From the NCBI GenBank assembly GCA_937950415.1, contig CALFDL010000002.1:1-19233 (forward strand): DNA of 19,233 nucleotides. The letters are read 5' to 3'. Under the pieces are notes generated by a model. That model ran no database searches. It was given only the letters and a program-made list of their open reading frames with translations, and was not told the DNA's origin. Made by a program: the position numbers and the translations under genes. The stretch is from an uncultured Collinsella sp. Lineage in GTDB: Bacteria > Actinomycetota > Coriobacteriia > Coriobacteriales > Coriobacteriaceae. Below, one piece after another: positions 7,400 through 13,323 of this stretch (position 1 is the stretch's first letter; each line of letters opens with the position of its first letter).

Positions 7400-7464
7400 A
7401 ATTCAAATATACGCTTGTGTATAGGTTTTATCTAGTTGAAAATCAACACAAAGGAGGCACGACC

Positions 7465-8328
7465 ATGGCTAAAAACGCAAAACGTGAAGATGTCAAAAAG
7501 AAATTATCGGAATCACTGAATTACTGCAACTCGCATCACATTCCGGCGCAAGAACTCTTTGAATCCATCGCAGACCGAACAATTAACAACGAAACCTGTC
7601 GCTATAACGCCGATGAAAGAAAAAGGGAAATGAAGTCGCTATTTCCCATTCTTCTCCAAGCCGAAACCTCAGCAATGATTCCCTCGATTCCAATGAAGCC
7701 AGATATACTCGAACTAGACTCGAAAGCATTTTTGGAACTTTGGCTAAACAAATGGATTTCAAAATTTCTTTCGGGATGGCAGTCGCTTCCAAGTGATTAT
7801 GTCGCGAATCCCAAAAAGACGGTTACCGATGAAGCACTGATACATATGGTAATGGACGCAAAACACGCAGGATCAAAAGAGCGCGCTTACGAGTGGGCGG
7901 CGCACCACAATTTATTCATGAGTGCTGAAAATATAGGTGGCAACCTATTGGAGGAGTACATATATTCAAAAATTAAGCCATATGGATGGATTTGGTGCAG
8001 AGGGAAGATTCTCACGGCAATCGACTTTTGCAACGATGAATGCACTGCCATGTTTCAGGTAAAAAACAAAACGAATACTGAAAATAGTTCAGGAAAGGGT
8101 TTCAGAGAATCCTGCGGCGCAAAAGCATGGAATCGAATGAAGGCGGAGCGTCGTAACGGAAAGATTGAAACATATTGGCCAAAGTTGATTGAAATTGTTC
8201 GAGAGGGCAGTACGGTAGATAAACCTGTTCCGAATGATCTCGTCACCGAGGCAGACTATTTGGATTTTGTTTCAAACACGGTCAGAAACAATCCTTATCT
8301 GATTAGCGAAAGAGAAGGAGACCTATAA
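7465..8328 (+). CDS. Type II restriction endonuclease, SinI-like (tentative family)
   Basis: Restriction partner of the divergent C5 methyltransferase. The 287-residue protein has a PD-(D/E)xK-like core: an upstream acidic pair (E163-E164 in GGNLLEEYI), D187 in TAIDF, and a Q198-V-K200 strand (FQVKNKTNTENSSG). The segment VKNKTNTENSS followed by an Arg-containing helix resembles the SinI family as I remember it; SinI cuts GGWCC, but specificity here is not shown. The ATG at 7465 has a perfect AAAGGAGG upstream; an earlier in-frame GTG at 7417 has no such site. Composition is AT-rich like its partner. No controller (C) gene or Vsr nuclease gene is present. A terminator follows directly. Confidence 0.75.
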   Translation: MAKNAKREDVKKKLSESLNYCNSHHIPAQELFESIADRTINNETCRYNADERKREMKSLFPILLQAETSAMIPSIPMKPDILELDSKAFLELWLNKWISKFLSGWQSLPSDYVANPKKTVTDEALIHMVMDAKHAGSKERAYEWAAHHNLFMSAENIGGNLLEEYIYSKIKPYGWIWCRGKILTAIDFCNDECTAMFQVKNKTNTENSSGKGFRESCGAKAWNRMKAERRNGKIETYWPKLIEIVREGSTVDKPVPNDLVTEADYLDFVSNTVRNNPYLISEREGDL

Positions 8329-8329
8329 C

Positions 8330-8369
8330 AAAATGGGGTCGCAATCCACCAGACACGCGACCCCATTTT
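8330..8369. terminator. Bidirectional terminator between the endonuclease gene and guaB
   Basis: AAAATGGGGTCGC (8330-8342) and GCGACCCCATTTT (8357-8369) are a perfect 13-bp inverted repeat with a 14-nt loop. Each strand has T residues at the 3' side of the stem. The repeat starts one base after the endonuclease stop codon and ends 17 bases from the guaB stop, so it can serve both converging genes. Confidence 0.85.
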
Positions 8370-8386
8370 CATAAATTATTTAGTAA

Positions 8387-9898
8387 CTAGCGATAACTTA
8401 CGGACTGCTGCGAATCTTTCACGACTACGTCGTGGGCGCCGCCTTCGACGATGGAGGTAGAGCTGACCAGGGTCAGGCGTGCCTTTTCCTGGAGCTCGGG
8501 GATCGAGAGGGCGCCGCAGTTGCACATCGTGGACTTGACCTTGTAGAGCGTGCCGCCCACACCGTCCTTGAGGGAGCCGGCGTAGGGAACGTAGGAGTCG
8601 ACGCCCTCGACAAAGCTGAGCTTCGCGGCGCCGCCAAGGTCGTAACGCTGCCAGTTGCGTGCACGCGCAGAACCCTCGCCCCAGTACTCCTTCATGTACT
8701 GACCGTTCACGTTGACGCGCTCGGTCGGGCTCTCGTCAAAGCGGGCGAAGTAACGACCCAGCATCATAAAGTCTGCACCCATGGCAAGGGCGAGCGTCAT
8801 GTGGTAATCGTAGACGATGCCGCCATCGGAGCACACGGGCACGTAGACGCCGGTCTCCTCGTAGTACTCGTCGCGAGCGCGGCAGACGTCGATCAGCGCG
8901 GTGGCCTGGCCACGACCGATACCCTTGGTCTCGCGAGTGATGCAGATGGAACCGCCGCCGATACCGACCTTGATGAAGTCGGCACCGCAGTCGGCCAGGA
9001 AGCGGAAGCCCTCGGCGTCGACAACGTTACCGGCACCGACCTTGACGTCCTCGCCGTAGTTGGCGCGGATCCACTCGATGGTGCGCTTCTGCCACTCGCT
9101 GAAGCCCTCGGAAGAATCGATGCACAGGACATCGGCACCGGCCTCGATGAGCAGCGGCACACGCTCGGCATAGTCGCGGGTGTTGATGCCGGCGCCGACC
9201 ATGTAGCGCTTGTCGTTATCGAGGAGCTCGTTGGGGTTGGTCTTGTGGCTGTCGTAGTCCTTGCGGAAGACGATGCCCATGAGGTGATCGTTGTCGTCGA
9301 CGATGGGCAGAGCGTTGAGCTTGTTGTCCCAGATGACGTCGTTGGCGACCTTGAGGCTGATGTTCTTGTCGCCCACGATGAGCTGCTCACGCGGGGTCAT
9401 GAACTCGGAGACCTTCGTCTGGTGGTCATCGCGACTGGGACGATAGTCACGGCTGGTGACAATGCCCAGGAGCTTGCCCTTGGGGGTACCGTCGTCGGTG
9501 ACCGGCATGGTGGAGTGACCGGTCTTCTCCTTGAGCTCGATGACCTGCTCCATGGTCATGTCGGGGGTCAGCGTGGAATCGGACTGAACGAAACCGGCCT
9601 TGTGGTCCTTGACGGCCTTGACCATAGCGGCCTCGGACTCGGCGCTCTGGGAACCGTAAATGAAGGACAGGCCGCCCTCGGTAGCGAGCGCGACACCCAT
9701 GTCGACGCCCGAGACGGACTGCATGATGGCGGAAACCATGGGGATGTTCAGGGTGATTGCCGGCTTCTCACCGCGCTTAAAGCGGGTCAGCGGCGTCTTA
9801 AGAGAGACGTTGTTGGGGATGCACTGCGAGGACGAGTAACCAGGGACCAGCAGATACTCCGAAAACGTGTGGGACTCACCGGGAAAGAACGTAGCCAT
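8387..9898 (-). CDS. guaB: Inosine-5'-monophosphate dehydrogenase, trichomonad-like form
   Basis: Oxidises IMP to XMP with NAD+, the committed step of GMP synthesis. The 503-residue protein has the TIM-barrel core with an inserted pair of CBS domains (about 105-225). The catalytic loop is GIGGGSICITRE with nucleophile Cys319, and the mobile flap holds Arg418-Tyr419 (NWQRYDLGG); the EGVDSYVPYAG segment follows. Usual bacterial enzymes have GPGSICTTR and about 485-490 residues. Length, residue numbering and loop wording here match the Tritrichomonas foetus enzyme as I remember it. The ATG at 9898 follows AAAAAGGAG. The gene stands alone, diverging from a small regulator gene. Function is confident; the similarity claim is from memory. 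Confidence 0.95.
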   Translation of the reverse strand: MATFFPGESHTFSEYLLVPGYSSSQCIPNNVSLKTPLTRFKRGEKPAITLNIPMVSAIMQSVSGVDMGVALATEGGLSFIYGSQSAESEAAMVKAVKDHKAGFVQSDSTLTPDMTMEQVIELKEKTGHSTMPVTDDGTPKGKLLGIVTSRDYRPSRDDHQTKVSEFMTPREQLIVGDKNISLKVANDVIWDNKLNALPIVDDNDHLMGIVFRKDYDSHKTNPNELLDNDKRYMVGAGINTRDYAERVPLLIEAGADVLCIDSSEGFSEWQKRTIEWIRANYGEDVKVGAGNVVDAEGFRFLADCGADFIKVGIGGGSICITRETKGIGRGQATALIDVCRARDEYYEETGVYVPVCSDGGIVYDYHMTLALAMGADFMMLGRYFARFDESPTERVNVNGQYMKEYWGEGSARARNWQRYDLGGAAKLSFVEGVDSYVPYAGSLKDGVGGTLYKVKSTMCNCGALSIPELQEKARLTLVSSTSIVEGGAHDVVVKDSQQSVSYR

Positions 9899-9944
9899 GT
9901 TTCTCCTTTTTCCATGCGACCGGTCGGCTGCAGGCCTCGTAGGA

Positions 9945-9975
9945 CCCAGCCCAACCTTGGGCGCCCAATACTGGG
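9945..9975. promoter_or_regulatory. Dyad in the guaB leader (TTGGGCGCCCAA core)
   Basis: A perfect 12-bp palindrome TTGGGCGCCCAA (9957-9968) is enclosed by CCCAG (9945-9949) and CTGGG (9971-9975). It lies between the likely guaB promoter and its start codon. A second palindrome, CGACCGGTCG, lies at 9917-9926 next to the ribosome-binding site. Either could be an operator or a leader hairpin; no known operator is recognised. Confidence 0.4.
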
Positions 9976-9977
9976 GA

Positions 9978-10006
9978 AGTATCTTAGCGCACTTTGACTG
10001 CTACAA
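9978..10006 (-). promoter_or_regulatory. Candidate guaB promoter
   Basis: Minus-strand TTGTAG (10001-10006) and GATACT (9978-9983) are 17 bases apart, a moderate match to the housekeeping consensus. Its -35 overlaps the -10 of the divergent regulator promoter, so the two would compete for polymerase. Tentative. Confidence 0.35.
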
Positions 10007-10007
10007 T
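9999..10007 (+). promoter_or_regulatory. Candidate extended -10 promoter for the ModE-N regulator gene
   Basis: TGCTACAAT (TG, one base, TACAAT at 10002-10007) is a good extended -10. The gene start lies about 85 bases downstream. No clear -35 is seen. Confidence 0.45.
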
Positions 10008-10091
10008 GCATGATTTAAGAAGAGCACACGAGGGTTTGACGCAGGCTATGCGTTTGCCCAGCAAACACTTTAGCGGGGAGACGTGAAGCGC

Positions 10092-10439
10092 ATGGAGTAC
10101 AAGACGACGGCAAAATTGGTCATTCAAGCGTGCGACAAAGACCTGCCGGGCGTCTTCGGCCACGGTTGCGTCTTGCTGCTGCAGGGCATCGCGCGCGAGC
10201 ACTCGCTCAACCGCGCCGCCAAGAGCATGGGCATGGCATATTCCAAAGCGTGGCGCATTGTGAATGAGGCCGAGGGACAGCTGGGCTGCAAACTCATCGA
10301 GCGCGACGGCGCCCGCGGATCCACCCTCACCCCCGCCGGCGAGCGAGCCATAGCGGTCTACGAGGAGCTGCAGACCGACATCAACAACGTCATCGCCACC
10401 AAAGCCAGCGACCTCATCGCCAGCATCAATGCAGAGTAG
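10092..10439 (+). CDS. Stand-alone ModE-N/LysR-type winged helix-turn-helix regulator
   Basis: A 115-residue DNA-binding protein. Residues about 30-85 (LLLQGIAREHSLNRAAKSMG, then AYSKAWRIVNEAE and KLIERDGARGSTLTPAGERA) are the winged helix-turn-helix shared by LysR regulators and the N-terminal domain of the molybdate regulator ModE. There is no effector domain (no LysR substrate-binding domain, no molybdate-binding MOP domain). It may sense through a partner or act only as a DNA binder. The ATG at 10092 is preferred: GGGGAG lies 11 bases upstream. A GTG at 10083 in the same frame is too close to it. The gene diverges from guaB, but nothing shows that guaB is its target, and no molybdate genes are in the window. 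Confidence 0.85.
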   Translation: MEYKTTAKLVIQACDKDLPGVFGHGCVLLLQGIAREHSLNRAAKSMGMAYSKAWRIVNEAEGQLGCKLIERDGARGSTLTPAGERAIAVYEELQTDINNVIATKASDLIASINAE

Positions 10440-10486
10440 TCCTTTTAGGCGGTTTTTAGCCCACAGCGCCCTAGGGTTGAGGCTCG

Positions 10487-10649
10487 CGCCACAAAACGGG
10501 CCCATCTACTACGTTTAGTTGAATACCCACGACCATACCGGACATTATGATAATAAAACCGCTGGTAAACAGCTTGGTAATTTTCAAAATAGGCGGGTGT
10601 GGTCGACCCCTATTGCTTAAACGTAGTAAATAGGCCGTTTTCGTGGCGC
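10487..10649. repeat. 163-bp imperfect palindrome between two convergent genes
   Basis: The two halves (10487-10564 and 10570-10649) are inverted copies with about four in five positions matching and a few single-base indels. They share GCGCCAC ends, TACTACGTTTA blocks and a CGACCA block. The centre is GCTG-GTAAA-CAGC, a 5-nt loop at 10565-10569. It fills most of the 223-base gap between the regulator stop (10439) and the PLP-fold gene stop (10663). It is more AT-rich than its neighbours. It could be a miniature mobile element, a structured RNA, or a long terminator-like structure; no ORF or target duplication was seen. Confidence 0.85.
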
Positions 10650-10662
10650 AGTCCCCGATTAG

Positions 10663-11655
10663 CTACTTGCGAAGGGCGTTATCGAGAGTGGCAGCCACCT
10701 GCAGAGGGTCGTCGGTGCCGGCGAAGAGGCGGATGGCGCTCCCCTGCTTACCGCGCGGGGCCGAAAGGCGTGTCGTTGCGCCGCCGGCGGGCGACGTGCG
10801 GAACTCCCCCGGCAATGTGTCGAACAGCTCACCCGCACTTCGCTCGATAAGGTCAAACTCAACTGCCGGGCCAAAGCCGTGCTCGAGGATTCCCGTTGCA
10901 ACCGCATGATCGGGATGCGAGCCCAGCCCGGGATAGCGAACGTTACACACCATCTCGTTAGCAGCCAGATACTCGGCCAGCGCACGGGCGCGGTCGAAGT
11001 GCGCCTGCATGCGGGTGTCGATCGTGTCGAGCCCGTGCTCTAGAATCTCGGCCTCATCGGAGGACAAGTCGAGCGCAGCCAATCCGCACCCTTCGAACAG
11101 CGCATGCGCGCACTCGGCGGCGGCGTCCACGCGATGGCGTTTGAGCTGCGAGCGCGCGACCGACGCCGCCACGAGCTTGCGCGGAGCTTCGCCGGCACAC
11201 ACACGGTCGAGTGCCTCGAGCGACAGCGCGGCACCCAAGCGCAACGGATCGCATCCAAAAACACCTGCCACGGTGTTATCCACCACAAGCAGCGCATGCG
11301 CCTCGCGAGCCGCGCGGCCCAGGGCACGAAGATCGGGCACACGCAGGCCAAACCCGCCGATGGAATTGACGAACCACCACAGATGCGACCCGCCATCATC
11401 AAACGAAGCATCAAAGCCCTCGGACGCGGCAGCAAACGTCGCAGCCGCAGGCTCCCCCACCAGCGCAACATCGCAGCCATCAAAGCCGCGAGCAAACGCA
11501 TCGGCAAAGTCGTCCGCAAAGGCCACCAGGCGATCACTAGGCCGCACAATCCCCAACAATGACAGCGCCGCCGGCACATGCGAGGCCGAAACTAAACGCG
11601 CCGCACGCGCGCCGGCCCTTGCAGCCCAGGACTCTTCTAGCTGTTGCACGTCCAC
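10663..11655 (-). CDS. Cys/Met-metabolism PLP-fold protein lacking the Schiff-base lysine
   Basis: The 330-residue protein has the overall plan of cystathionine gamma-synthase/lyase enzymes. It shows an ARLVSASHVPAALSLLGIVRPSDRLV segment in place of the usual SSGMAA region, VVDNT (Asp126 in this numbering), the late YPGLGSHPDHAVA motif, and a C-terminal RLFAGTDDPLQ. In an ungapped alignment after VVDNT, the PLP-binding lysine of the SATK motif falls on Arg151 (EALDR), and the catalytic Tyr of YGGT is also absent. It is therefore probably not a normal PLP enzyme; it may be non-catalytic, changed in function or decaying, although the frame is intact. The GTG at 11655 has AAGGGA nine bases upstream. 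An ATG at 11709 has no such site and its extension is AT-rich, promoter-like sequence. Confidence 0.8.
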   Translation of the reverse strand: MDVQQLEESWAARAGARAARLVSASHVPAALSLLGIVRPSDRLVAFADDFADAFARGFDGCDVALVGEPAAATFAAASEGFDASFDDGGSHLWWFVNSIGGFGLRVPDLRALGRAAREAHALLVVDNTVAGVFGCDPLRLGAALSLEALDRVCAGEAPRKLVAASVARSQLKRHRVDAAAECAHALFEGCGLAALDLSSDEAEILEHGLDTIDTRMQAHFDRARALAEYLAANEMVCNVRYPGLGSHPDHAVATGILEHGFGPAVEFDLIERSAGELFDTLPGEFRTSPAGGATTRLSAPRGKQGSAIRLFAGTDDPLQVAATLDNALRK

Positions 11656-11718
11656 GCGACACCATCCCTTAATTAAAACCGAACCAAATAAACTTTCCAG
11701 GTTGAGCATAGCTAGCGA

Positions 11719-11818
11719 GCGGGCAGCTGCCGTGGCGAGGTGCCGCGAAAGAGGAGCGAAGCGTACTTCATGTACGCGAGCGACGGTTTGAGCGGCAGAT
11801 CGCCCGGCAGATGTCCGC
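11719..11818. repeat. 100-bp imperfect palindrome upstream of the PLP-fold gene
   Basis: The left arm 11719-11766 and right arm 11772-11818 are inverted copies with mismatches and a few one-base indels. They meet at GCGTAC-TTCAT-GTACGC with a 5-nt centre (11767-11771). Matching blocks include GCGG-CA, CTGCCG, GGCGA and TGCCGC. It lies between the end of the Pel-like operon and the PLP-fold gene. It differs in sequence from the palindromes at 5817 and 10487 but has the same design. Confidence 0.8.
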
Positions 11819-11832
11819 GCAGCGTCGAGCGG

Positions 11833-11856
11833 TCCGGCGTTTGTTAAAACGCCGGA
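11833..11856 (-). terminator. Hairpin after the DUF4956 gene, candidate operon terminator
   Basis: TCCGGCGTTT / AAACGCCGGA form a stem of about 10 bp with a 4-nt loop, starting just past the DUF4956 stop. No T-run follows on the minus strand, so it would be a weak or factor-assisted terminator for the Pel-like operon. Confidence 0.5.
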
Positions 11857-11862
11857 ACAAAA

Positions 11863-12528
11863 TCACCCGTGATATTCGCCGTTGTATTGGATGAGCGTGA
11901 GGTCCTCAACGCCGTCGAGCGCGCGAATGGCATCTGCGTAGGGCATGTCCACGCCGTCCGAGAACACCTCCACGGCCATCTCCACCTTGTCGCCGCGCAT
12001 GGTCTTGGACTTCACCGTAAACTTGGTGCGACCAAACGCGCGCACGATGTCGTCGCCCGTGGTCTGGCCCGTGTAGTGAATGACCATCACATACACGCGT
12101 GCTTTGTCCTGGTGGCTCGCAAAGCCGGCGATCATCACCACGATGACCACGGCCGTCAGCCCCACGAGCGCGTACATGCCGGCACCTGCCGTAATGCCCG
12201 TGGTAATGGCCCAAAACAGGTACAGCAAGTCGAGCGGGTCCTTTACCGCCGTACGGTAACGCACGATGGACAGGGCACCGACCATACCGAGCGAGATGAC
12301 CACGTTGGTCGAGATCGCAAGCGTCACCATGCAGGTGAGCACGCACATGCCCACGAGTGTCACGGCAAAGCTGCGCGAGTACACCACGCCCGTAAAGAAG
12401 CGCTTGTACACGTGGTAGATCAGAATGCCCATGGCCAGCGCCACCAGCAGCGACAGACCGATCTTGGCAGGATCGACCTGACCAAACGCTTCCAGAACGG
12501 AGTTCTTAAAAAAGTCCCTGGTGCTCAT
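11863..12528 (-). CDS. DUF4956 membrane protein
   Basis: A 221-residue integral membrane protein of unknown function. About three or four membrane segments lie at 22-42, 50-75 and 100-140, with the DUF4956 signature around SLGMVGALSIVRYRTAVKDP and DLLYLFWAI. A soluble C-terminal alpha/beta domain (about 145-221, with VMVIHYTG and KVEMAVEVFSDG) probably faces the cytoplasm. Genes of this family often sit beside VTC-domain and CotH genes, as here. The start ATG follows the VTC stop by three bases, with GAGGGG upstream. It is the last gene of the operon. One possibility is a channel or membrane platform for a polyphosphate or phospho-polymer product made by the VTC partner; this is inference. 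Confidence 0.88.
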   Translation of the reverse strand: MSTRDFFKNSVLEAFGQVDPAKIGLSLLVALAMGILIYHVYKRFFTGVVYSRSFAVTLVGMCVLTCMVTLAISTNVVISLGMVGALSIVRYRTAVKDPLDLLYLFWAITTGITAGAGMYALVGLTAVVIVVMIAGFASHQDKARVYVMVIHYTGQTTGDDIVRAFGRTKFTVKSKTMRGDKVEMAVEVFSDGVDMPYADAIRALDGVEDLTLIQYNGEYHG

Positions 12529-12531
12529 GGT

Positions 12532-13323
12532 CTAAATATCCCCTCGGTTCTGATAATCCGATTCCCAATAGTTAAATCCGCGCAGGTAGGCGGTCTTTTC
12601 GTAGCACAGGCAGTACTTGGAGACCGCCGTGAGCTCCGCGGCGCCCGGCGGCACCATATCGCGCACCAGCTGCGGGCAGAACTCCGTAAACTTGACCTCC
12701 ATCACCAGTTTGCCGGGTTCCAGCACCGGCAGCGCAGGCAGCGTTAGGTCAAAGATGTCGAAGCTTCCCACCGCGGCGCGCACATTGCTGTCAAACGTAA
12801 TACGCACCGTGCCCTCATCCATCACCCACGGTTCGCGTTCGTAGTCCACGATGGTCCGCGGCCGCATCATGTTGCAGATGCACTCGATATAGAACTCGCG
12901 ACACAACTGGTGCGGACTGCGCAGCAAAAAATCGTAGTCGCCCGCCAGGATACGCTCAAACTCGTCGCGGGTGAGCGGCGCATCCTCCTTGTAGATCCAG
13001 CTGCCGTACTTCTTTTTGCGCTCAAGCTTAATCACCTTGTCGCTGCCGTTATAGATGCGCACGCGATACTTTTTGCGCATGAGGATGCCGGCGTCCTTTT
13101 CCTCGTACGCCGAGTTGCAGTAGTCATCGAAATACAGGCTGCGGATGGTGTAGCCGCCCGCCTGCGCGTGCTTGTCAAGCTTAAAGACCGGCGCCATACG
13201 GCAGGCAAGCGCGGCATGTTCGCCCTCGTTGATAAGGTACTTGAGCTCGTGGCGGTAGCGCTCCTGTGTGGTGCGCGCGGGCGGGGCGGCCAGACGCTCC
13301 AGCAGCGCGCTAGCCCTCCGCAT
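12532..13323 (-). CDS. VTC-domain protein (polyphosphate polymerase-like tunnel fold)
   Basis: A 263-residue protein of the VTC/triphosphate-tunnel fold; the yeast relative Vtc4 makes polyphosphate from ATP. Visible family segments are RYRHELKYLI near the start, SLYFDD, KYRVRIYNGSD, KLERKKKYGSW, DYEREPW, VRITFDSNVRAA, VMEVKF (acidic metal-binding residue) and a closing SKYCLCYEK. The basic and acidic residues expected to line the tunnel are present as far as I can judge. There is no SPX domain or membrane segment, so it should be cytoplasmic. The ATG at 13323 has GGAGG upstream and overlaps the cotH end by 14 bases, which suggests translational coupling. It probably works with the DUF4956 protein; its true product in this operon is unknown. 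Confidence 0.88.
   Translation of the reverse strand: MRRASALLERLAAPPARTTQERYRHELKYLINEGEHAALACRMAPVFKLDKHAQAGGYTIRSLYFDDYCNSAYEEKDAGILMRKKYRVRIYNGSDKVIKLERKKKYGSWIYKEDAPLTRDEFERILAGDYDFLLRSPHQLCREFYIECICNMMRPRTIVDYEREPWVMDEGTVRITFDSNVRAAVGSFDIFDLTLPALPVLEPGKLVMEVKFTEFCPQLVRDMVPPGAAELTAVSKYCLCYEKTAYLRGFNYWESDYQNRGDI

Noticed and set aside
7417..7464. Earlier GTG start for the endonuclease
   Set aside because: No ribosome-binding site there, while the ATG at 7465 follows AAAGGAGG.
8432..9997. Long plus-strand frame opposite guaB (521 codons)
   Set aside because: Antisense shadow; guaB on the minus strand has all catalytic motifs.
9899..10091. Purine riboswitch upstream of guaB or molybdenum-cofactor riboswitch upstream of the ModE-N gene
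   Set aside because: No three-way junction with the conserved loops could be made out on either strand; only short palindromes are present.
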